Shown here in pieces: positions 1-7,357 of a DNA stretch of 64,000 nucleotides. The notes under the pieces were generated by a model, which was given only the letters and a program-made list of their open reading frames with translations, was not told where the DNA came from and made no database searches. The stretch's first letter is position 1. Each line of letters opens with the position of its first letter. A program made the position numbers and the translations under genes. The stretch spans positions 1 to 64,000 of the forward strand of contig NZ_FOKF01000013.1 of assembly GCF_900111995.1 (NCBI RefSeq). Direction: 5' to 3'. This DNA is from Collimonas sp. OK607. Its GTDB lineage: Bacteria; Pseudomonadota; Gammaproteobacteria; Burkholderiales; Burkholderiaceae_D.

Positions 1-13
1 GAGGCTTGTCCCT
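1..13 (+). rRNA. 3' end of 23S rRNA (partial)
   Basis: The first bases resemble the extreme 3' end of bacterial 23S rRNA (compare the E. coli ending GAGGCTTAACCTT), and a 5S gene follows 177 bases later in the same direction. Only the tail is in the window, and the exact mature end is a guess. Confidence 0.55.
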
Positions 14-88
14 ATAACCTTAGCAGGTTATATGATGAGCTTATTTGTTTGCCAAGGTGCTCAACACACCGTTTGGACATTCATACCC

Positions 89-121
89 AACCGACCTCAC
101 CCACCCTGGTGAGGTCGGGTT
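89..121 (+). other. Spacer stem-loop between 23S and 5S
   Basis: A 12-13 bp inverted repeat (arms near 89-100 and 109-121) followed by an A-run lies in the 23S-5S spacer. I infer an RNA-processing stem of the rRNA precursor, of the kind cut by RNase III. A terminator is unlikely because the downstream run is A, not T. Confidence 0.45.
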
Positions 122-190
122 AAAAAACTACTTCTTCTAGATTGCGTTGTGCGTTGCTCCACCTGGAGAACGAACAGCGGTTACAAGTTA

Positions 191-305
191 TGCCTGATGA
201 CCATAGCGAGTTGGTACCACCCCTTCCCATCCCGAACAGGACCGTGAAACGACTTTGCGCCGATGATAGTGCTGCAACCAGTGTGAAAGTAGGTCATCGT
301 CAGGC
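191..305 (+). rRNA. rrf: 5S ribosomal RNA
   Basis: The 115-base segment has complementary ends (TGCCTGATGACC with GGTCATCGTCAGGC) and the conserved 5S core with CCCATCCCGAACAGG and the GAAAGTAGG-type 3' part. It follows the 23S end in the same orientation and is followed at once by an intrinsic terminator. The sequence resembles 5S genes of Burkholderiales. Confidence 0.95.
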
Positions 306-312
306 TTTTATT

Positions 313-347
313 AAAAAACCCTCTGAACAAACGTTCAGAGGGTTTTT
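313..347 (+). terminator. Intrinsic terminator of the rRNA operon
   Basis: A perfect 10-bp GC-rich stem (CCCTCTGAAC with GTTCAGAGGG, loop AAAC) is flanked by A- and T-runs and begins 8 bases after the 5S gene. It ends the rRNA operon on the plus strand. Confidence 0.9.
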
Positions 348-402
348 GCTTTGGGGAAGCGGTTTGCAAAAAACTGCGAAACACCTCAACAATAGAAAGA
401 AA

Positions 403-518
403 GTAGGGTGGGCATTCTGCCCACGCGTGACCGCAATAACCGGAGCGCAAACTCACGCGATACCGAAATACACATCCGCACCAAGTGAATTCCGCGTGGG
501 CATCTGTGCCCACCCTAC
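403..518. repeat. 116-bp imperfect inverted repeat, MITE/REP-like
   Basis: The arms begin GTAGGGTGGGCA and end TGCCCACCCTAC, and each arm is itself a small hairpin (GGGCATTCTGCCC and GGGCATCTGTGCCC). The arms flank about 60 bases of centre. This hallmark is a dispersed non-coding repeat seen in many proteobacterial genomes. It fills most of the gap between the rRNA terminator and the patatin gene; I see no gene in it. Confidence 0.75.
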
Positions 519-614
519 GAAGTTCATACGCGATTTTTACGGACATAAAAAAGCCAGTCAGCTAAGATCTTGATATTACTGGCCACTATATCGCCAGTCT
601 CTGACTAATCCCGG

Positions 615-1460
615 TCAGTGCGAATGGGGCCTGAGTCCTCCTGGGATGTCGCGACTATCCAGCCCGCCGGCCGCCAGCCAGCGACGGGTTTCCGCTGCCG
701 CGCGGTCTATCAGCAAACCGCACTGGCTATAATCGTACGGCGAGACGTCCAGCGGACATAGCGGAGCAACCACAGCTATCGCAGCATGCGATGCCCAACG
801 TTCCAGATCAGATATCAATTGCCGTGCTACCAGCAGATTGAGCGCACTCATGGCGTGCTCAAGCGCGCCTTTCGGTTGTCGTCGCTCGGCGCAGGTGAAA
901 CCGGTAGCGAGTACGATGACGCGTGTTGCCCCAAGCCGTATCGCACTGGAAATAGGTGTGTTGTTGGCTACACCGCCGTCAATCAGCATGTTTCCGTTTA
1001 GAGGGACCGGCGGAAAGACACCCGGAATAGCCGTGCTTGCCAGCACCGCATCGACAGCCGAGCCGGAGGAAATAACAATTTCATTGCCGGTCTTCATCTC
1101 GGTGGCGACCACATGAACCGGAAGATCGGCATCTTCTAATGTGCGGTTGCCGTAATGTTCATAAAGAAGGCTGCGCAGCCTAGCCGGATTGACCAGATGC
1201 GTGCGGCGTGCAGCACCAAGAACCGAAAGAAATGACCAGGGCAATATTTGCTGGCGACGAATGCCGCGCCACAGGAATTCCAGGCGCATTGCGCCAGCGG
1301 TATGCGGCTGATAGGCAAAAAACACACTATTGATAGCACCTGCAGAGGCGCCGACCAGGAAATCGGGGCGCACACCTGACGCGATCAATTCTCGCAACAT
1401 GCCGGCTTCAATTGCACCGAGACTTCCACCACCAGCAAATACAAACGCGGTCTTTTCCAT
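615..1460 (-). CDS. Patatin-like phospholipase (RssA-type)
   Basis: A 281-aa cytosolic-looking acyl hydrolase. The family signature is complete: a glycine-rich oxyanion loop GGGSLG near residues 10-15, the nucleophile motif GASAG with Ser39, and DGG with Asp161, which form the Ser-Asp dyad of patatins. The length fits the short bacterial RssA/YlbK class, without the long C-terminal domains of secreted ExoU-like toxins. No signal peptide or membrane segment is seen. ATG start with a weak AGG-containing site. The neighbouring genes are on the other strand, so it is probably transcribed alone. The physiological lipid substrate cannot be read from the sequence. Confidence 0.88.
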   Translation of the reverse strand: MEKTAFVFAGGGSLGAIEAGMLRELIASGVRPDFLVGASAGAINSVFFAYQPHTAGAMRLEFLWRGIRRQQILPWSFLSVLGAARRTHLVNPARLRSLLYEHYGNRTLEDADLPVHVVATEMKTGNEIVISSGSAVDAVLASTAIPGVFPPVPLNGNMLIDGGVANNTPISSAIRLGATRVIVLATGFTCAERRQPKGALEHAMSALNLLVARQLISDLERWASHAAIAVVAPLCPLDVSPYDYSQCGLLIDRAAAETRRWLAAGGLDSRDIPGGLRPHSH

Positions 1461-1617
1461 AGTGGCAACCTGTGAACAGCCATAGGCGGTACATGGCGAT
1501 GTGTATAGCGTACTCCAGCGAGCATCGGCGCGCCAGCGATCAGGGGAGAGGCGATTCAGAGTTCAGGGATTCAGATAAAATTGTCCGATCAATCAAACGA
1601 ACATTCTGAAGGCGCAC

Positions 1618-2073
1618 ATGTCCGCATCGAACCGACCACTCGTCACGCTGGTCCAGGCAGTTGAATCTGATTTCGAAGAGTTGGTTGCATTGCGCATAGC
1701 CGCCATGCGCGAGAGCCTTGAACGCGTCGGCCGTTTTGATCCGGTTCGGGCGAGAGAACGGTTCCGCGCCAATTTTTCAGCGTCACATACGCGGCACGTG
1801 ATATTGAACGGACTGAAAGTCGGTTTTGTTGCAGTCAAACCAGCTCAGGACCAACTGTTGCTGGATCACCTCTATATCCGTCCCGGTAATCAAGGGCAGG
1901 GGATTGGGGCAGCGGTGCTCGCGCGAATATGCAAGGAAGCGGATGACCAGTCGATGCCGCTGCGCGTAGGTGCCCTGAGGGGAAGTGATTCCAATCGTTT
2001 CTACCAGCGCAACGGTTTTGAATTTCTCGCAGAAGAGGAATGGGACATTTATTACCTCCGACCGGCACGCTAG
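1618..2073 (+). CDS. GNAT-family N-acetyltransferase
   Basis: A 151-aa single-domain GNAT protein. The acetyl-CoA pyrophosphate loop is seen as QGQGIG (residues 92-97) after the beta-4 strand LDHLYI, and a C-terminal FYQRNGF motif is typical of the fold. The enzyme transfers acetyl from acetyl-CoA to an amine; the acceptor cannot be predicted. It starts with ATG after an AAGG sequence and stands divergent from the patatin gene. It converges tail-to-tail with the barstar gene, with only 18 bases between the stop codons. Confidence 0.85.
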   Translation: MSASNRPLVTLVQAVESDFEELVALRIAAMRESLERVGRFDPVRARERFRANFSASHTRHVILNGLKVGFVAVKPAQDQLLLDHLYIRPGNQGQGIGAAVLARICKEADDQSMPLRVGALRGSDSNRFYQRNGFEFLAEEEWDIYYLRPAR

Positions 2074-2091
2074 CCTTACTTCACCGTAGTG

Positions 2092-2418
2092 TCAGCGCAG
2101 TGTCAATTTCAGCGCCGGCTTTTCGCCATAATCCTCGTAACGTTCATTGATCGCGGTGACGCAAAATTCCAATTCTTCGATGATTTCAGCGGCTTGCTGG
2201 CGCAGTTTTTCGCTGTGCAATACCTCAATCTCCAGCACCTCGTTTTCCTGCAGCCGGAACTTGCTCATGCCGTCTTCATCGCGCAAATAGCTGAGACAAT
2301 CGATCCAGGCGTTCATGTTGCGTCCATAGAACTCGGGAAAACCGAATACCTCCGCGCATTCGGTATGAAAGCTATCCCAGTCGGTAATGATTTCGCCATT
2401 CAGGCGGGCGCTTGGCAT
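2092..2418 (-). CDS. Barstar-family ribonuclease inhibitor-like protein
   Basis: The 108-aa sequence matches the barstar fold: an N-terminal strand, the helix around WDSFHTECAEVFGFP, the conserved FYGRNMNAWIDCL segment (barstar contacts barnase through this region) and a C-terminal acidic helix. Start ATG with a strong AGGAG site. Barstar inhibits guanyl ribonucleases, but no barnase-like gene is adjacent, so this is an orphan inhibitor or a regulator with another partner. Convergent with the acetyltransferase gene. Confidence 0.85.
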   Translation of the reverse strand: MPSARLNGEIITDWDSFHTECAEVFGFPEFYGRNMNAWIDCLSYLRDEDGMSKFRLQENEVLEIEVLHSEKLRQQAAEIIEELEFCVTAINERYEDYGEKPALKLTLR

Positions 2419-2486
2419 AATGTTTTCTCCTGCTTATAGTCAATATCGTGGGCCGAATTTATCACATCTGCACTCATCTTATAGCT

Positions 2487-3851
2487 TCACAGTACCCACA
2501 TCTTCAGGATCAAGCCGATGATCGCACACACCGCAATTACGTGAATCACATTCCGCTTGAAACGGAACAGTGCGATAGCGGCGGCTAATGCGATCAATGC
2601 GGATATCCAGTCAAATGTGCCGCCCAAGCCTTGCGGCCAGAGCACGTGATAACCGAAGAACACCGCCAGATTCAAAATCACGCCCACCACGGCGGCAGTA
2701 ATCGCAGTGAGCGGAGCTGTGAATTTCAGGTCATGGTGGGTAGCTTCGATCAAAGGGCCGCCAGCCAGGATAAACAGGAACGATGGCAAGAAGGTGAACC
2801 AGGTCACCAGCGCAGCCGCAGTGGCGCCGGCAAGAAACAGACTGTCCGGCCCGAATATGGCTTTCACGTAACCACCCACAAAGCCGACAAAGGCCACCAC
2901 CATGATCAGCGGTCCGGGGGTGGTCTCGCCAAGCGCCAGGCCATCGATCATTTGCGTCGGTGTCAGCCAGCCGTAGTGTTCGATAGCGCCTTGATATACA
3001 TATGGCAGCACCGCATAAGCGCCGCCGAAAGTCAGCATGGCGGCCTTGGTGAAGAACCAACCCATCTGTGTCAAGGTAGCATGCCAGCCTTGGAACGCTG
3101 TCAGCAAGCCCATCGGGATCAGCCACAACAGCAAACCGATGGCGATTATGCGCACCAGGCTGCGCCAGCGGAATTGCGCATGTTCCGGTGTCGGCGTGTC
3201 GTCGTCGATCAGCGCCGGTCCAAACGATTGGTCTGCGTTGCCGTGCGCGCCTCCCGTCTTGAAGCGGTCGGGCGCGATGCGGCCGCCGATGTAGCCGATC
3301 AGGGCAGCCGCGGCGATGATGGCGGGGAACGGCAGGTCCAAAGCGAAGATGGCGACGAACGATGCGGCGGCAATCGCCCATAACGTATTGTTCTTGAGCG
3401 CGCGCGAGCCGATCCGGTGTGCCGCTTGCAGCACGATGGCGGTCACCGCCGGTTTGATGCCATAGAACAGGCCCGCGACCAGAGGCAAATTGCCAAACGC
3501 GATATACATCCAGGACAAGGCAATCAGAATCAGCAGCGAGGGCAACACGAATAAGACGCCGGCCGCGATGCCGCCCCGTGAACGGTGCATCAGCCAGCCT
3601 ATGTAAGTGGCAAGCTGCTGCGCTTCCGGGCCGGGCAGAACCATGCAGTAGTTGAGCGCGTGGAGAAACCGCCGCTCCGAAATCCAGCGTCGATTCTCTA
3701 CCAGTTCCTGGTGCATGATGGAAATTTGTCCGGCAGGTCCACCGAAACTGATAAAGCCCAGCTTCAGCCAAAACATGAATGCTTCGTGAAAGCTGACCGG
3801 AGACGGCAAGGTTTCAGCGCGTTCTGTCGATGGAATCTCAGATTGATTCAT
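2487..3851 (-). CDS. chrA: Chromate transporter, two-domain CHR family
   Basis: A 454-aa inner-membrane protein with about ten hydrophobic segments. It has two tandem CHR domains: the first carries FGGPAGQ (residues 36-42) and LPGPEAQQ (72-79), the second FGGAYAVLPY (275-284) and TTPGPLIM (310-317). This duplicated long form exports chromate, probably driven by the proton gradient. Residues 195-228 form a polar, acidic linker between domains. The ATG has only a weak upstream site. No chrB regulator is visible nearby. Confidence 0.92.
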   Translation of the reverse strand: MNQSEIPSTERAETLPSPVSFHEAFMFWLKLGFISFGGPAGQISIMHQELVENRRWISERRFLHALNYCMVLPGPEAQQLATYIGWLMHRSRGGIAAGVLFVLPSLLILIALSWMYIAFGNLPLVAGLFYGIKPAVTAIVLQAAHRIGSRALKNNTLWAIAAASFVAIFALDLPFPAIIAAAALIGYIGGRIAPDRFKTGGAHGNADQSFGPALIDDDTPTPEHAQFRWRSLVRIIAIGLLLWLIPMGLLTAFQGWHATLTQMGWFFTKAAMLTFGGAYAVLPYVYQGAIEHYGWLTPTQMIDGLALGETTPGPLIMVVAFVGFVGGYVKAIFGPDSLFLAGATAAALVTWFTFLPSFLFILAGGPLIEATHHDLKFTAPLTAITAAVVGVILNLAVFFGYHVLWPQGLGGTFDWISALIALAAAIALFRFKRNVIHVIAVCAIIGLILKMWVL

Positions 3852-3962
3852 TGCCTGGCTTTGTAAGTATCGGTAAAGGGTTGTGGCAGTCGTCGTGACG
3901 CCAACTGCACACGAGCTTGATGTGCTTGATATGCAAGCTTATCCCACAAAACCTGCAAAAGA

Positions 3963-3992
3963 AAAAGGGACTCCGATTGTGGAGTCCCTTTT
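3963..3992 (-). terminator. Intrinsic terminator
   Basis: A perfect stem AAAAGGGACTCC / GGAGTCCCTTTT with a 6-base loop lies just 3' of the binding-protein gene. It is A/T-flanked on both sides and could act on both strands; the natural role is ending the minus-strand transcript from 4837. Confidence 0.85.
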
Positions 3993-4021
3993 CAAATCCT
4001 ATGCAACCCGGCCCGGCGGTC

Positions 4022-4837
4022 TTACTCGATAGCGCTATGCAATACGCTGTCGGGCAATGGCGCCTTGAACCAGCGCTGGGCATTGACATTGAGCATGCCG
4101 TTTTGCTTGATGCGGCTCAGCATGGCGTTGATCTTAGCGAGCAACGCAGGTTCGTTTTTATTCACGCCGATAAAGCAGGGCGAGTCCTTCAGCACGATTT
4201 TCAGCTGGCTTGCTTCTACCTGCTCTTTGCTAAAGGCGGAGATCAGGACATTACCCGCAGCCAGCAATGTGGATTCACCCTGCAAATAGGATTTGACGGC
4301 CTCCGGTTCGGTGGCGAAGCGTTTGATATTGGTCGAGGCTGGCGCAACCTTGCTCAATTCGCCGTCTTCGATCGAGCCTTTGAGTACGGCGATGCTCTTG
4401 CCAGCCAATTCAGCAGCATTCCTGACACTGACATTCGGTGCGCCGAACACGCCCAGATAAAACGGTGCATAAGCTTGTGAAAAATCAATCTGCTTCTGGC
4501 GTTCCGCATTTTTACCCAAGCTGGAAATGACCAGGTCGACATGCCGGTTCAACAGCGCAGGGATACGCTCGCCGCTGTCCAGGGGCACCATATCCAGCTT
4601 GACCCCCAGTTCCAGCGATATCATCCTGGCGATCGACACATCAAATCCTTCCAGCGCCTTGTATTGATTGGTTGAGCCGAATGGCGGCGTATCCTTCGGC
4701 ACGGCGACGCGAATCGCGCGCCGGTTTTGCACATCTTCCAGTGCATCGGCGCGGCTTTCCCTGGCAGGAAGCAGGGTGCCAGCCAAGGCAACGGAATAGA
4801 CAAGAATGCATGCAAACACACCGGCGTAACGCTTCAC
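4022..4837 (-). CDS. ABC transporter periplasmic substrate-binding protein (amino-acid type)
   Basis: A 271-aa SBP_bac_3-type protein. An N-terminal signal peptide (basic MKRY, hydrophobic core, cleavage after about residue 31 at SRADA) sends it to the periplasm. The body has the family pattern VAVPKDTPPFG, then a FDVSIARMI helix and the region GKSIAVLKGS of the second lobe. It probably binds a polar amino acid; the ligand is not determined. GTG start with a good GGGAG site at 4845-4849. No permease or ATPase gene is next to it, so it is an orphan binding protein, possibly serving a transporter encoded elsewhere. Confidence 0.85.
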   Translation of the reverse strand: MKRYAGVFACILVYSVALAGTLLPARESRADALEDVQNRRAIRVAVPKDTPPFGSTNQYKALEGFDVSIARMISLELGVKLDMVPLDSGERIPALLNRHVDLVISSLGKNAERQKQIDFSQAYAPFYLGVFGAPNVSVRNAAELAGKSIAVLKGSIEDGELSKVAPASTNIKRFATEPEAVKSYLQGESTLLAAGNVLISAFSKEQVEASQLKIVLKDSPCFIGVNKNEPALLAKINAMLSRIKQNGMLNVNAQRWFKAPLPDSVLHSAIE

Positions 4838-5116
4838 AAGAAGACTCCCAGAATTAATTGAACGAACCCATATCTATTTTCAGCGACTAGCGACGCAATG
4901 GCAGCGCTCGCCAGGCAAAGGATTCTATGTCTGTGCGGAAAGTTTGTATACGGAATAATCGGGAATTGTGTCGTGCTGTTGCTTCAGTGTTTCTTTCTTG
5001 TGAATACTGAGGTGGCACGTAAAGGTTACGGTAGCCTAATCGGCCTTGACGCCACAGCCCGTTTCGTTAAACTTCGTGAAACGGAAGCGGTCCTTGCCGC
5101 ACCTTGCCACGCCACC

Positions 5117-6301
5117 ATGCCCACCGACATCGCCTCTCTGCTTTTCGCCCTCACCGTCAGCATGCTGACGATGGCGATCGCATTGCCTGCCGTGATGGGC
5201 AAGGTCAACGCGGCGGCGCGCCGGGCGCAGCTCGGCATCTTTCTACAGGCGACAGGTTGGGTCCTGTTGCTGCTCTCCGGACTGGTCGAGGCCGGTTCAT
5301 GGACTGACCGCTCATTGTCTACGCTGTCGATGGCTGGCATCGCCGGCGGCCTGGCGCTCAACGCTACAGCATTCGACCTGTGGTGCGGTCGCAAGGGACA
5401 TGCCCGTGCGCCGACGATCATTGCCATCGTGCTGACCCTGGGTTATGGGATTGGCTTCTCAAGTTATGCGTTTCGGGTGGGCTGGGCCAATGGCCTGCTA
5501 GCGCTCCAGATGGCTTTGGTGGCGATGACGCTTTGGCGCGCGCCGCTGGTGCCTGTGGGCAGATGGCGCTGGTTGCTGGTTGTCGCCCTGCTTGCACAAA
5601 TGGTGGTGACCGCCTGGCGCGGCGTGCTGGGCACCTTTTTTACCGAGCAGTTTCCGGCGTTCCTCACTCCGCACCCGGTGAATATTGCGTTCGCTCTGGT
5701 CGCCAACGCCACTGCCGTGCTGTCCCTGACAGGGATCCTGCTGGCGCATCGCGACGAGGCAGCGCGTGCGCTTGAGCGTTTGGCGACAGTTGATGGCTTG
5801 ACGGGCGTGCTCAACCGGCGCGCATGGCTGGTGCAATCCAACGTCGAACTGGAAAACAGCGTGCGATACGACCAGCCGCTTGCCGTGCTGATGCTGGACC
5901 TCGACCATTTTAAACAGATCAACGACAGCCGCGGGCACGAGGCCGGTGATCGCGCACTGCAGTTTTTCGCCAGGGCGCTCCAGGCGGCAGTACGCATCGG
6001 CGATATCGTCGGCCGGTACGGCGGGGAAGAGTTCGTCGTACTGTTGAATTATGCCAATCACTCAGCCGCAAAGACATTCGACCAGCGCATGCGTGCCTAC
6101 CTGGCTGAGGCGACGGTGCGCGAACTCGGCCATGAGCTGAGCTACAGCGCCGGCATCGCCATACGCAGGTCCGACGACGATACGCTCGAAGCTATGTTGC
6201 GGCGTGCCGACGTGGCGCTATACAGCGCGAAGGTCGAAGGCCGGTCGCGCACATTCGATGCGCAGGATTTGCAGCTATTGCATGCTGAAACAGCTGAATA
6301 A
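5117..6301 (+). CDS. Membrane-anchored GGDEF diguanylate cyclase
   Basis: About 394 aa from the ATG at 5117. The reading frame is open back to 4898, but the upstream 73 residues look non-conserved and I see no good ribosome site for either start. The N-terminal half has six or more hydrophobic segments. The C-terminal GGDEF domain begins near LERLATVDGLTGVLNRRAW, and the active site is GGEEF (302-306). Five residues before it lies RIGD, the RxxD inhibitory I-site, so product feedback is expected. It makes cyclic di-GMP from two GTP. The sensed signal is unknown. It leads a run of three c-di-GMP genes. Confidence 0.88.
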   Translation: MPTDIASLLFALTVSMLTMAIALPAVMGKVNAAARRAQLGIFLQATGWVLLLLSGLVEAGSWTDRSLSTLSMAGIAGGLALNATAFDLWCGRKGHARAPTIIAIVLTLGYGIGFSSYAFRVGWANGLLALQMALVAMTLWRAPLVPVGRWRWLLVVALLAQMVVTAWRGVLGTFFTEQFPAFLTPHPVNIAFALVANATAVLSLTGILLAHRDEAARALERLATVDGLTGVLNRRAWLVQSNVELENSVRYDQPLAVLMLDLDHFKQINDSRGHEAGDRALQFFARALQAAVRIGDIVGRYGGEEFVVLLNYANHSAAKTFDQRMRAYLAEATVRELGHELSYSAGIAIRRSDDDTLEAMLRRADVALYSAKVEGRSRTFDAQDLQLLHAETAE

Positions 6302-6527
6302 ATTTTTGAATTCTGCGACTCGTGCGTGACAAGACCAAGTAAGCAGCCCGCGCCGTGCCCGGCGGATGGGCTAGTGGCAGTCATCCTATGCCCGCACCGG
6401 TTGCAAGAATTGCTGGATGGCATCTCTTCTAAAAAAGTTCCTCTAAATTTGCAAATATTTCCAACAATTCTCACAATCTACGGCATCCTTATGCCGGGAT
6501 GCGATTTTGATAGATATTGGAAATAAA

Positions 6528-7319
6528 ATGACAACAACCAATCTGTTATCAGAAACAGAGTTAGAAGCAGGGGTGGAGACGTACCGGCCTTCAACGCTGA
6601 CAGCATCGTTGGCTGCGCTTGAGGATTTTCGGATCTCGTATCCGAAGGAGATCGCGAACGTGCTGCGCAAGTTCGTGCGCCAAATGGAGTTCCTGAATGT
6701 CACGTTTGGGAGACATGGCGAACGTATCGTCACACGTATCCTGGCGGTAGACGAACGCGCTGGAACCTTCGTTTACGATTACGGCGCTAGCGAAGCAGAA
6801 AACCAGCGTTTGCAGGACGCGGAAGAAAATTTGTTTTCGGGCATGCAATCGGGTGTGCACATCCAATTCGTTTGCGGCCGGCCACAGCCGCATCTGCATG
6901 AAGATTTGCCAGCGTTCAAATCACAGCTTCCCAAAAATCTGTATCGCATACAGCGACGTGAAAATTTTCGTGTCGAAACCCCCATCGCTAATCCGTACAT
7001 CTGCACCGCCACCTTGCCTGACAAGAGACGCATAAGTTTCGACATTGTCGATCTGTCTCTGACGGGTATCCGGTTACGCTCCACCGATGCCAGCACAGGT
7101 GATCTGGCAATCGGGATGACCTTGACCGATGCGACCTTTGATTATCGTGATCTCGGCGTGATGCAATCAGAGCTGAGAATTACCTTCGTTCACAACAGCC
7201 AGACTTTCAACAATCCGATTTATCACTTCGGTTGCCGTTTTTTGAGTTTGCCGAAAGCCAAGGAGGCGAGTTTGCAACGCTTGATTACCTTTCTGGAACT
7301 GAGTCGAAACCGGCGTTGA
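6528..7319 (+). CDS. ycgR: YcgR-type flagellar brake protein with PilZ domain
   Basis: About 263 aa. The N-terminal YcgR domain (roughly residues 20-140) is followed by a PilZ domain. The c-di-GMP-binding residues are present: RRENFR near 144-148 (RxxxR) and DLSLTG near 175-180 (D/NxSxxG). Ligand-bound YcgR acts on the flagellar motor to slow swimming. I prefer the ATG at 6528 because it is preceded by GGA at proper spacing; an in-frame start at 6507 would add seven residues. Its place between two c-di-GMP-metabolising genes supports the role. Confidence 0.9.
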   Translation: MTTTNLLSETELEAGVETYRPSTLTASLAALEDFRISYPKEIANVLRKFVRQMEFLNVTFGRHGERIVTRILAVDERAGTFVYDYGASEAENQRLQDAEENLFSGMQSGVHIQFVCGRPQPHLHEDLPAFKSQLPKNLYRIQRRENFRVETPIANPYICTATLPDKRRISFDIVDLSLTGIRLRSTDASTGDLAIGMTLTDATFDYRDLGVMQSELRITFVHNSQTFNNPIYHFGCRFLSLPKAKEASLQRLITFLELSRNRR

Positions 7320-7357
7320 TTATTGGCTGTTGATTATTAGTTGTTAATTGTGAATTG

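Noticed and set aside
142-573. Frames across the 5S rRNA on both strands
   Set aside because: They cover the 5S gene, its terminator and the hairpin repeat; coding potential is accidental.
2631-3383. 250-aa plus-strand frame inside chrA
   Set aside because: Glutamine/arginine/histidine-rich composition is typical of an antisense frame; chrA on the other strand has full family motifs.
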